This document shows positions 1-6,515 of a DNA stretch of 8,159 nucleotides, piece after piece. The DNA is from Thiohalocapsa sp. (GTDB taxonomy: Bacteria > Pseudomonadota > Gammaproteobacteria > Chromatiales > Chromatiaceae). The position numbers and the translations under genes were made by a program. Position 1 is the stretch's first letter; each line of letters begins with the position of its first letter. The notes under the pieces were generated by a model, which was not told the origin of the DNA, searched no databases, and saw only the letters and a list, made by a program, of their open reading frames with translations. The DNA is taken from contig NZ_JAIFKJ010000369.1 of NCBI RefSeq assembly GCF_019695415.1, forward strand, positions 1 through 8,159, read 5' to 3'.

Positions 1-1
1 C

Positions 2-1039
2 TTCGGTGAGCACTACCGCGCGGAGTTGGAGCAGGCCCGAGACATCCGTGTGATGCTGCACGTCAATGTCACCCGCATCGCCGGCCTGCCTTCGGCGGCG
101 GCGGTGGACCACCTGCGCATACAGACGCTCACCGGCCGCCGCCACCGCGTCCATGCCAAGCGCTACGTGCTCGCCGCCGGCGGCATCGAGAATGCCCGGC
201 TGCTGCTCCTCTCGGACGACGTTATGCCGGCTGGCCTCGGCAATCAGCACGACATGGTCGGGCGCTGCTTCATGGAGCATCCGCACCTGGGAGGCTTCGC
301 CGACGTGGTGATCGCCGACCTGCGGCGCCTGCCCCCCATCTACCGCAAGCAGGTGATGGTGGACGGCCGCGCCGCGCGCGTTTCCTATGTGCCGGACCCC
401 GATTATCTGCGGCGCACGCGGCGGCTCAATATCTCCTTCACCATGTCGCCCATCAGCGAGCTGCGCGACGACGCAGCAACGCGCGCCGATCCGGCCCTCA
501 GCCAACAGCTCGACATGCTCGCGGCCGCCCGGCCCTTCCTCGTGGATCACCGGCCTTCGCCACAGCCGGATATTCCCGCCGCCACCGGCGTGCGCATGGG
601 CATCGGCTGCTCCTGCGAGCAGGTGCCCAATCCCGACTCCCGGGTCATGCTCGCCCGCGATACCGATGCGCTTGGCCTGCGGCGCACCCGACTCGACTGG
701 CGGCTCACGGAGCAGGACCGCCGCAGTCTGGTGGGCAATATTGAGGCATTGGGTGCCGCCCTCGCCGCTGCCGGCATCGGCCGGCTGCGCCCGAAGCTTG
801 CAGACGACGGGATATGGGAGCAACGGGTTGCCGGCGGCTCGCACCACATGGGCACCACCCGCATGAGCGACGACCCCAAGCGTGGCGTGGTCGACCGCAA
901 CTGCCGGGTGCACGGCATCGACAATCTCTACGTCGCAGGCTCCTCGGTGTTCCCGACATCGGGCTCCGCGAACCCGACCCTGAATGTCCTGGCGCTGGCC
1001 TACCGATTAGTGGATCACTTGCAGGGGCAGCCGGTATGA
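2..1039 (+). CDS. GMC-family FAD-dependent oxidoreductase, C-terminal part (5' end outside window)
   Basis: Reading frame 2 is open from the first bases of the window, so the gene begins upstream; the TTG at 26 is not a credible start. What remains is the middle and C-terminal portion of a glucose-methanol-choline oxidoreductase. Visible landmarks are the FAD-domain segment AAGGIENARLLLLS (around 172-213), the GLGNxHDxVGR...EHPH stretch, the C-terminal-domain opener EQVPNPDSRVML with LDWRLTEQD, the His-containing GGSHHMGTTRM (His codons 842-847) and SANPTLNVLAL. The last carries the Asn (971-973) that, with the His, forms the usual GMC active-site pair. Family members oxidise alcohols or sugars and pass electrons from FAD to oxygen, a quinone or a cytochrome. 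The substrate cannot be read from this sequence. The stop overlaps the start of the next gene (ATGA), and that gene encodes a Tat-signal protein of the type that partners GMC dehydrogenases, so a dehydrogenase is more likely than an oxidase. Confidence 0.93.
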   Translation, partial: FGEHYRAELEQARDIRVMLHVNVTRIAGLPSAAAVDHLRIQTLTGRRHRVHAKRYVLAAGGIENARLLLLSDDVMPAGLGNQHDMVGRCFMEHPHLGGFADVVIADLRRLPPIYRKQVMVDGRAARVSYVPDPDYLRRTRRLNISFTMSPISELRDDAATRADPALSQQLDMLAAARPFLVDHRPSPQPDIPAATGVRMGIGCSCEQVPNPDSRVMLARDTDALGLRRTRLDWRLTEQDRRSLVGNIEALGAALAAAGIGRLRPKLADDGIWEQRVAGGSHHMGTTRMSDDPKRGVVDRNCRVHGIDNLYVAGSSVFPTSGSANPTLNVLALAYRLVDHLQGQPV

Positions 1040-1503
1040 GCACGGCCGTAAGCAGGTCAGAAAACGACGCATCGGGCGTCGACCGACGCCGGTTTATCGC
1101 CGCGGCAATGGCCTTCACCACGGGCGCGCTGGCTTGGCGTGGCGCCGGCGCCGATGCCCCCGCGGGCGCTGACGGGGCCAATGCCGGTGCATCAGCGCTG
1201 CTCGCCCCCTTGACCGCATCGGCCGCTGCTGCACGCATCGGCAACGCTTATCTCGCGGCCCAGGCGCAGGCGGCGAGCCCTGACCGGCTGGTGCGCGAGC
1301 TGGGCCAGGCCCTGACGGCAGCCACGGGCTCGGTCCCGAGCACGCCGGAGGCCATGCTCACGGCCCTCACCAGCCTGATAGCGGCGGAGTACTGCAGCAC
1401 CCCACCGGTCCGCGCTGACGGCTGGCTGCTGGCGCCGAGCGAGGCCAGGCTCTATGCCCTCGCCGCGCTTGCCGGCGGCGCCGACGATGCGGTGCAGCCG
1501 TAG
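1036..1503 (+). CDS. Small Tat-signal protein, probable partner subunit of the GMC dehydrogenase
   Basis: A 155-residue protein whose ATG overlaps the TGA of the oxidoreductase gene (ATGA at 1036-1039), which implies translational coupling and fixes the start. The N-terminus has a twin-arginine signal: DRRRFI at residues 16-21, then a hydrophobic, Ala-rich stretch to about residue 39, so export in folded form is expected. The mature part contains ARIGNAYLAAQ (66-76) and, near the C-terminus, DGWLLAPSEARLYALAAL (128-145). From memory, such DGW-L-S-x-TEARL endings are common in small Tat proteins encoded next to GMC oxidoreductases, comparable in role to the small subunits of fructose, sorbitol and gluconate dehydrogenases. 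There is no cysteine-rich or haem motif, so it is not itself the electron carrier. Its likely job is assembly or Tat co-export of the flavoprotein, which often lacks its own signal. The role is inferred from context; an uncharacterised protein is the alternative. Confidence 0.85.
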   Translation: MSTAVSRSENDASGVDRRRFIAAAMAFTTGALAWRGAGADAPAGADGANAGASALLAPLTASAAAARIGNAYLAAQAQAASPDRLVRELGQALTAATGSVPSTPEAMLTALTSLIAAEYCSTPPVRADGWLLAPSEARLYALAALAGGADDAVQP

Positions 1504-1543
1504 ACAGGACGCTTACCGCTCGGCAAAAAGCCGAAAACGGCCC

Positions 1544-1549
1544 AGGAGG
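1544..1549 (+). promoter_or_regulatory. Ribosome binding site of the glucan synthase gene
   Basis: AGGAGG, a full anti-Shine-Dalgarno match, ends 10 bases before the ATG at 1560. It supports that start in a gap of only 56 bases after the preceding stop. Confidence 0.75.
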
Positions 1550-1559
1550 CCGTCAGCCC

Positions 1560-4289
1560 ATGAGCCGGACCATCAGCATCGCCATACCGCTGCTCATTGC
1601 CGCGCTCACGGTGGGGCTTTGGGCTTTGATGAACCAGCCTTCCGCGGAGCCGCCCTGGCCTACCCGCATCCAGGGTTACTCCTTCTCTCCCATGCGCGCG
1701 GACGATGATCCCACCCGTCGCGTCTACCCATCCGCTGCCGAGGTGAACGAGGACCTGGCCCTGCTCCAGGACGAGGTCCATGCGATCCGTACCTACACCC
1801 TGGAGGGCCCGATGCACGAGGTGCCAGGGCTCGCCGCCGGGCATGGGCTGAATGTCTCCGTGGGCGCCTGGATCGATGGCAACCCCAAGACCAACGCCGT
1901 GCAGCTCGACCTGTTGGAGGCGCTGTTGCGCGAGGGCCATCGCAACATTGTCCGGGTCTTCGTCGGCAACGAGGTGATCCTGCGCGAGGAGCTGAGCGTC
2001 AAAGCGCTGGGCGCGCATCTAGACCGCATCCGCCGTATCACCGACATACCCGTGGGCACCGCCGAGCCCTGGCACATCTGGCTGAAGTACCCGGAGCTGG
2101 CTCGACACGTGGACTTCATCGCTGTGCACTTGCTGCCCTACTGGGAAGGGGTGCCCATCGACCAGGCCGTCGACTATTCCTTCGAACGGCTGCGGGAGGT
2201 TCAGCAGGCCTTCCCGAACAAGCCGGTGATCGTCGGTGAGGTGGGCTGGCCCAGCAACGGCCGCCGCAACGAGGGGGCTGAGCCCTCGGTGGTCAACGAA
2301 ACCCGCTTCCTGCGCCGCTTCCTGGCCCGGGCGGAGCGCGAAGGCCTGGTCTACTACGTGATGGAGGCCTTCGACCAGCCCTGGAAGCGGCGCATCGAGG
2401 GCCCCATCGGCGCCTATTGGGGCGTCTACAATGTGGACCGGGCGCCCAAGTTCGCGCTCACCCAACCGGTGGTGCGCATCCCCAACTGGCACGAGCTGGC
2501 GGCCCTGTCGGTCGGCATCGCCGTCCTGCTGCTGGTCTTCCTCTACCGCGACAGCGCGACCCTGTCCTCCTCCGGCAAGGGCTTCCTGGCGCTGGTGACC
2601 TATGCCATCTCCACCGCGGCGGTGCTGCTGGTGTACGACTACACGCGCCAGTACATGACGCCGCTGACCACGGTCGTGGGCGTGCTGCTGCTGATCGGCG
2701 GCGCCGGTGTGCTGGTGCTGCTGTCCGCAGAGGCCCACGAGTGGGCGGAATCGCTCTGGCTCAAGCGCTGGCGGCGGGCCTTCCCGCGGCGTGAAGTGCC
2801 CGACGCCTGGCTGCCGATGGTGTCGGTGCACGTGCCCGCTTACAACGAGCCACCAGCGCTGCTGATTGAAACCCTCGACGCCTTGGCCGCGCTGGACTAT
2901 CCGCGCCTCGAGGTCCTGGTCATCGACAACAACACCAAGGACCCGGCCGTGTGGGAGCCGGTGCGCGACCACTGCGAGCGCCTCGACCGGCAATATGGCC
3001 AGCAGGCAAGCGATGGCCAGCGGCGGCGCTTTCGCTTCTTCCACGTCGACCCCTTGGCGGGGTTCAAGGCGGGGGCGCTGAACTTCGCGCTTCGCGAGAC
3101 CGACCCCGGCGCGGGCATCATCGCCGTCATCGACGCGGACTACCTGGTGCAGCCGCGCTGGCTGCGGGACCTGGTGCCTGCCTTCTTCGAGGACGATGTG
3201 GCCATCGTGCAGGCGCCGCAGGACTACCGCGACGGCCACGAGAACGCCTTCAAGGCCATGTGCCTGGCCGAGTATCGCGGCTTCTTCCACATCGGGATGG
3301 TCACCCGCAATGAGCGCAACGCCATCATCCAGCATGGCACCATGACCATGATTCGCCGCGCACCGCTGGACGCTGCCGGGGGCTGGGCCGAGTGGTGCAT
3401 CACCGAGGACACGGAGCTCGGCCTGCGCCTTTTCGAGCACGGCCACAAGGCGCTCTACATCCCCGCCACCTATGGCCGAGGACTGATCCCGGATACCTTC
3501 GCTGACTTCAAGAAGCAGCGCTTCCGCTGGGCCTACGGGGCCGTGCGCATCCTCATCGCCCACCGCCGCGAGCTGCTGGGCCTCAAACGCACCCGGCTCA
3601 CCGCAGGTCAGCGCTGGCACTTCCTGGCCGGCTGGCTGCCCTGGTTCGCGGACGGCTTCAACCTGCTTTTCAACTTTGCGGCCCTCGCGTGGACCATCGC
3701 CATGGTGCTGGAACCGCACCGGGTGACGCCGCCGTATATGAGCATCGCGGTCATCCCCCTGGTGCTGTTCGGCTTCAAGATGGTCAAGAGCTTCGTGCTC
3801 TACCGCCGGCGCGTGGACGCGAGCTTCCGCCAGAGCCTGGCGGCGGGGCTGGCCGGGCTCGGCCTGTCGCACACCATCGCGCGGGCGACGGCGGCGGCGC
3901 TCGTGTCCGGCAAGCTCGCGTTCTTCCGCACGCCCAAGCTCGCGCACGCACCGGCACTGATACGGGCGCTGGCGGATGCGCGGGAGGAGCTGCTGCTGCT
4001 TATTGCCTTCTGGCTCGGGGCCTTTGCTGTGATGCAGCGCGACGATGCCGGGATGCTCGATGTCCGCGTCTGGACGGCCGTGCTGCTGGTACAGTCGGTG
4101 CCTTATCTGGCGTCTCTGCTGATCTCGCTGATCAGCGCCATGCCCAAGCTCCCGGCCGGGCTCGTCGGCCCGCTCACGGAGATGCGCGAGGTGCCCGCGG
4201 CCAGGCCCGCAGCCGAGACCGATGCCAAGACCGCGGCAGTCGGGACCGCCGCGTCGGCCGGCACCGCGCCGCGTATGCGCGATGGCTGA
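1560..4289 (+). CDS. ndvB: NdvB-type beta-1,3-glucan synthase: GH17 domain fused to GT2 glucosyltransferase
   Basis: A 909-residue membrane protein. After an N-terminal membrane anchor (about 4-24) comes a periplasmic GH17 domain (about 37-300), with proton donor Glu138 in VGNEV and nucleophile Glu227 in VGEVGWPSNG. Membrane helices follow at about 312-329, 342-360 and 369-389. The cytoplasmic GT2 domain (about 420-660) has PAYNE (426-430), DAD (525-527), TED (615-617) and QRFRW (653-657), the D,D,D,QxxRW set of processive glycosyltransferases. Further helices lie at about 688-716, 727-745, 809-825 and 838-858. The last 30 or so residues are an Ala/Thr-rich tail. This GH17-GT2 layout is that of NdvB in Pseudomonas and Bradyrhizobium, where the GT2 part polymerises UDP-glucose into beta-1,3-glucan and the GH17 part acts as a transglycosylase that branches or cyclises the chain. 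All catalytic residues seem intact. The exact product (cyclic, branched or linear) cannot be told from sequence. The symbol is given by architecture, not by proven orthology. Confidence 0.93.
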   Translation: MSRTISIAIPLLIAALTVGLWALMNQPSAEPPWPTRIQGYSFSPMRADDDPTRRVYPSAAEVNEDLALLQDEVHAIRTYTLEGPMHEVPGLAAGHGLNVSVGAWIDGNPKTNAVQLDLLEALLREGHRNIVRVFVGNEVILREELSVKALGAHLDRIRRITDIPVGTAEPWHIWLKYPELARHVDFIAVHLLPYWEGVPIDQAVDYSFERLREVQQAFPNKPVIVGEVGWPSNGRRNEGAEPSVVNETRFLRRFLARAEREGLVYYVMEAFDQPWKRRIEGPIGAYWGVYNVDRAPKFALTQPVVRIPNWHELAALSVGIAVLLLVFLYRDSATLSSSGKGFLALVTYAISTAAVLLVYDYTRQYMTPLTTVVGVLLLIGGAGVLVLLSAEAHEWAESLWLKRWRRAFPRREVPDAWLPMVSVHVPAYNEPPALLIETLDALAALDYPRLEVLVIDNNTKDPAVWEPVRDHCERLDRQYGQQASDGQRRRFRFFHVDPLAGFKAGALNFALRETDPGAGIIAVIDADYLVQPRWLRDLVPAFFEDDVAIVQAPQDYRDGHENAFKAMCLAEYRGFFHIGMVTRNERNAIIQHGTMTMIRRAPLDAAGGWAEWCITEDTELGLRLFEHGHKALYIPATYGRGLIPDTFADFKKQRFRWAYGAVRILIAHRRELLGLKRTRLTAGQRWHFLAGWLPWFADGFNLLFNFAALAWTIAMVLEPHRVTPPYMSIAVIPLVLFGFKMVKSFVLYRRRVDASFRQSLAAGLAGLGLSHTIARATAAALVSGKLAFFRTPKLAHAPALIRALADAREELLLLIAFWLGAFAVMQRDDAGMLDVRVWTAVLLVQSVPYLASLLISLISAMPKLPAGLVGPLTEMREVPAARPAAETDAKTAAVGTAASAGTAPRMRDG

Positions 4290-4345
4290 GCCCGGCTGGG
4301 CGTGCCATCATTGGCTGCCCGTCAGGCCTCTACATCGACACTGAC

Positions 4346-4606
4346 ATGTCACGCTTAGGGCACGAGCCGCTGCAGGAAACGGTGCTGGACGCGCTCACCG
4401 GCGTCGCCCCGGACATCGATCCGGCCGCGCTGGACCCGGATGTCAACTTCCGCGACCAAACGGAGCTGGACTCGGTGGACTACCTGAACTTCGTCATCGC
4501 CTTGGAACAGGCGCTCGGCGTGCACATCCCGGAGCAGGACTACCCCAGGCTCTCGTGCCTGCGCGGCTGTCTCGACTATTTGCCGACGCTGACCGCGGCC
4601 GACTAG
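4346..4606 (+). CDS. Free-standing acyl carrier protein
   Basis: An 86-residue protein of typical ACP length. The phosphopantetheine site is in ELDSVDYLNF (40-49), with Ser43 as the attachment residue in the DS motif. The flanks match the four-helix ACP fold: an acidic N-terminal helix with LDPDVNFRDQTELDS, then FVIALEQALGVHIPEQDY and the closing LRGCLDYL. It differs from the housekeeping AcpP (usual DSLDTVEL), and the RDQ-x-x-DS-x-D-x-LNFVIAL type is, as far as I recall, seen in accessory ACPs outside fatty-acid operons. The ATG at 4346 is the only sensible start, as no other in-frame start codon lies just upstream, but it has no clear Shine-Dalgarno sequence. It follows the glucan synthase by 56 bases with no terminator seen, so co-transcription is likely. 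No ketosynthase, acyltransferase or ligase is in view, so its acyl load, if any, is unknown. A structural role for the glucan synthase is possible because the E. coli periplasmic-glucan enzyme needs ACP. Confidence 0.9.
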   Translation: MSRLGHEPLQETVLDALTGVAPDIDPAALDPDVNFRDQTELDSVDYLNFVIALEQALGVHIPEQDYPRLSCLRGCLDYLPTLTAAD

Positions 4607-4692
4607 AGAAAGGCCGATTTGTTGGCGCTTCCTATGCGGGCCAGGACGTCCCGCCATTTTCAGCGATACCGGATGGAATCGCCCAGAACTTG

Positions 4693-4707
4693 CGCAATGT
4701 CATTGCG
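4693..4707. promoter_or_regulatory. Perfect dyad CGCAATG-T-CATTGCG, possible operator
   Basis: Two 7-base arms that are exact reverse complements flank a single T. A compact dyad of this size in a non-coding gap, about 90 bases before the start of the downstream gene, is the usual form of a binding site for a dimeric regulator. The spacer is too short for a stable RNA hairpin, which favours a DNA site over a terminator. The cognate regulator is unknown. Confidence 0.35.
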
Positions 4708-4781
4708 GCGTGCTTGAATCTAAGTGCGCGGCCCTACACGCAGTCGCAGCAACACAATAACCGACGACAACACCGCCTTGC

Positions 4782-4786
4782 GGAGG
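4782..4786 (+). promoter_or_regulatory. Ribosome binding site that favours the ATG at 4799
   Basis: GGAGG lies 12 bases before the ATG at 4799, slightly long but usable. It directly abuts the in-frame ATG at 4787, which therefore cannot use it. Confidence 0.5.
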
Positions 4787-4798
4787 ATGACAATCACA

Positions 4799-5104
4799 AT
4801 GACCGACGCCACCACCACCCGGTCCAGACGCTCCCCCTTGACGCACCTGCACAGCCTGCGTAGCGGCCTTGTGCAGCTCGATTTCGAAGCCACCAGCATC
4901 CAGCTCGTCGCCGTCGGTCTCTTGGTCGGCATGGCCTCGCTGCTGATTCTTGAGCCTGCAGCGCATCGCAACACCGACACCACCACCGAGCGGGTTGCAC
5001 GCATCTCTCCGGTGGGCGAGGTCCGCATAGCCGCCAATGAGGCCCCTGCAGCTCCCGGCGGTGTGGCCACACAATCGGCTCTGGCCGCCGGCAACGGTTC
5101 CTGA
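4799..5104 (+). CDS. Small single-pass membrane protein with a cytochrome c5-like linker but no haem site
   Basis: A predicted 101-residue protein. It has a basic, Thr-rich N-terminus (TRSRRS), one clear membrane segment (about residues 34-52, IQLVAVGLLVGMASLLIL), and a short exported tail containing ERVARISPVGEVRIA followed by Ala/Pro-rich sequence. The pattern 'membrane anchor, then R-I-x-PVG-x-V-x-(V/I)-A, then Ala-rich linker' resembles the N-terminal part of anchored c5-type cytochromes. Here the frame stops before any haem domain and there is no CxxCH. The next bases in all three + frames do not supply one either. I chose the 4799 start because GGAGG precedes it; an in-frame ATG at 4724 would add 25 residues. 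It could be a vestige of a cytochrome, a small anchor protein, or a chance reading frame in GC-rich DNA. The hydrophobic segment and ribosome site make a real gene more likely than not. Confidence 0.5.
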   Translation: MTDATTTRSRRSPLTHLHSLRSGLVQLDFEATSIQLVAVGLLVGMASLLILEPAAHRNTDTTTERVARISPVGEVRIAANEAPAAPGGVATQSALAAGNGS

Positions 5105-5366
5105 AGCGACGTTTGCCGCCACAACGGGAGCCCGCGGCCCATTGAATCGCGACTGAGCGCCACTCGTCCGGCATCCTGATGCCCAACGCAGCATCCGTAC
5201 CCCGCGGCGTCGCGTCTGCGCTGCGCGCCGCTTGCTGACGTTTCGGCAACACAGCCCGCGCGCCGCCGCTTCCGCCCGCTCGGCCTGTCGTACGTAACAG
5301 TCGCCCTTTGCGCCCGGACATCCCGCGCTGGGTGACAGTGCATGGGCCGCGGCCGGCCAAGCCGCT
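5105..5366. other. Gene-poor gap, no gene recognised
   Basis: About 260 bases with no convincing coding frame. The short + frame starting near 5180 (about 19 codons) and the long minus-strand frames crossing this region have arginine- and cysteine-rich compositions unlike real proteins. One imperfect hairpin is visible: arms 5232-5238 and 5243-5249, with one G-U pair and loop CGTT. It has no T-run after it, so it is not a standard terminator. The promoter of the downstream gene should lie here, but no box pair stands out. Confidence 0.4.
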
Positions 5367-6344
5367 ATGCCACTGAACCGACCCAGCCCAAAGCCACGGC
5401 AAGCCCGTGGCGACACCAGGAGGCGCGTCCTCAACGCCTCGCTGGTCTACCTGCTTGTATTTTTGGCTGTGCCTGCTCTAGCGGAGTGGGCCCCGGACCC
5501 CCGCGGCGCCCGCTCCGCGCCAGACCCCGGCGGCTTACGCGTGCTGGTGCGCTACGGCGACGCGTGCAAGCCTGAGCTGATCATCGGCCGACTCGCCCGG
5601 CAGCGCACAGTGCGGGTGCCCTGGGGCGAGGTGCGCGTGTCAGTCGACGGCAGGCTCGTCGCCATCGGCGAGCAATCCCCAGGGCAGCGGGTCCGCCTCA
5701 CCGAGCACGCCGTCGCGGCCCTCAAGGAAGGCGATGAGGCCAGCATCAGCGTCGGCGACCATGAGCTCCGGGTCTACCTGACGGGCTCCCGCGAGGCCAT
5801 CAGTGCCATCGGCCTCCACTGCCGCGAGGACGAGTCGCTGCCCGGGCAGCGACGCACGCACTGGACTGTGGTCAGCGGCGACATCGGCGCCGGCTGGGCC
5901 GCGGCGGTGATGGACATCGTACGCGCCGTGGGCGCCACCGGGCTCGTGATAGAAGCCAACGGCGCCGACCTCGCCGAGGCGGAAAAGCTCGGCCGCTGGA
6001 TCCGCGACCGCGGCCTCAACACCGCGGTCACAGGCGACTGTGCCCTGGCCTGTCTCCAGGCCTTCGCCGGCGGCGTGCTGCGGTTCATTGCCCCGCAAGC
6101 TCGCCTCGGCCTGCAGCACCTGCCGCTGATGCGCGGCGCCGGCGGCACGCGCGGCGCCGTGGTTCGGCAGACCGGCTATCTGCTCGGCCTCGGCATCCAG
6201 CAGGCCGAGGCGGTTGCCGAGCGCGCAGCGGCCACGGCGCCAGACAGGGTGGACTGGCTCAGTGCCGACGAGGCCATTACGCTAGGCCTCGCGACTGAGT
6301 TTGGCACGCCCGGTGGCGTTGCGGCGATCTCCGCACCACGCTGA
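5367..6344 (+). CDS. Exported ClpP/crotonase-fold protein (COG3904-like), probably lacking the nucleophile serine
   Basis: A 325-residue protein. A basic N-terminus (to about 20) precedes a hydrophobic segment (22-38) ending in PALA-E, a plausible Sec cleavage site after residue 39. Residues about 55-150 form an uncharacterised beta-rich-looking region. The C-terminal half (about 160-315) matches the pattern of predicted periplasmic ClpP-like proteins: IEANGADLAEAEKLGRWIR (195-213), RGLNTAV, then CALAC (225-229), a FAGGVLRFIAPQARLGLQH segment, and a closing WLSADEAITLGLAT. In relatives that I recall, the block at 225-229 reads C-x-S-A-C with the serine as probable nucleophile; here that position is Leu227. 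The first Gly pair of the usual S-P-G-G loop is also replaced by ANGAD. His251 lies near the expected His position. The family role is unclear and may be protease-like or scaffold. There is no evident ribosome site at this ATG, so the exact start is less certain than the gene. Confidence 0.82.
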   Translation: MPLNRPSPKPRQARGDTRRRVLNASLVYLLVFLAVPALAEWAPDPRGARSAPDPGGLRVLVRYGDACKPELIIGRLARQRTVRVPWGEVRVSVDGRLVAIGEQSPGQRVRLTEHAVAALKEGDEASISVGDHELRVYLTGSREAISAIGLHCREDESLPGQRRTHWTVVSGDIGAGWAAAVMDIVRAVGATGLVIEANGADLAEAEKLGRWIRDRGLNTAVTGDCALACLQAFAGGVLRFIAPQARLGLQHLPLMRGAGGTRGAVVRQTGYLLGLGIQQAEAVAERAAATAPDRVDWLSADEAITLGLATEFGTPGGVAAISAPR

Positions 6345-6378
6345 AGTCCGCCTGCCGCTACCAGCCCCTCCCGAGACT

Positions 6379-6411
6379 CTGATTTCTTGGCCTTGTCGTC
6401 GCAAAAATCAG
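6379..6411. repeat. Inverted repeat CTGATTT / AAATCAG upstream of the AraC gene
   Basis: Seven-base arms at 6379-6385 and 6405-6411 are exact reverse complements 19 bases apart. They lie in the 171-base gap between the ClpP-fold gene and the regulator gene. The loop is long and no T-run follows, so a terminator is unlikely. It could be a regulator site. Chance occurrence is quite possible for arms of this length. Confidence 0.25.
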
Positions 6412-6500
6412 CACGCGATCCACAAAGCGTCCGGCGAATCGCCTCGCAGGCAGACGCGTCAAGCATCGCCGGCACGCCGCGGACACAACCCCTAGTGGCC

Positions 6501-6506
6501 GAGGGG
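6501..6506 (+). promoter_or_regulatory. Ribosome binding site that favours the ATG at 6516
   Basis: GAGGGG lies 9 bases before the ATG at 6516. It is too close to the in-frame GTG at 6510, and the family's N-terminal sequence also begins at about MAPLLDLP. Confidence 0.5.
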
Positions 6507-6515
6507 ACCGTGCGC

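Larger units (their letters stand above)
4607..4798. other. Intergenic region with no gene seen, containing a dyad
   Basis: About 190 bases between the ACP gene and the small membrane-protein gene. It is somewhat less GC-rich than the genes and has no convincing coding frame. The only structured element I see is the inverted repeat at 4693-4707. No clear terminator follows the ACP gene, and I could not place a convincing -35/-10 pair. Confidence 0.4.

Noticed and set aside
1521..1534. A CGGC-AAAAA-GCCG hairpin between the Tat-protein and glucan synthase genes
   Set aside because: The stem is only 4 bp with no T-run, too weak to call a terminator, and the gene spacing suggests an operon.
2019..3947. 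A 642-codon open frame on the minus strand opposite the glucan synthase
   Set aside because: It mirrors the codon pattern of a very well-supported + strand gene. Its product is rich in His, Gln, Gly and Arg with no recognisable domain, as expected for antisense frames in GC-rich DNA.
3689..4345. A long in-frame extension upstream of the ACP start
   Set aside because: It overlaps the glucan synthase gene and encodes Arg/Gly/Ala-rich nonsense. ACP homology begins only at the ATG at 4346.
4700..5434. Several overlapping minus-strand frames of 200-244 codons across the gene-poor gap
   Set aside because: Their products are rich in Arg, Cys and Ala with no domain, signal or membrane pattern. They overlap each other in different frames, and no ribosome site supports any of them.
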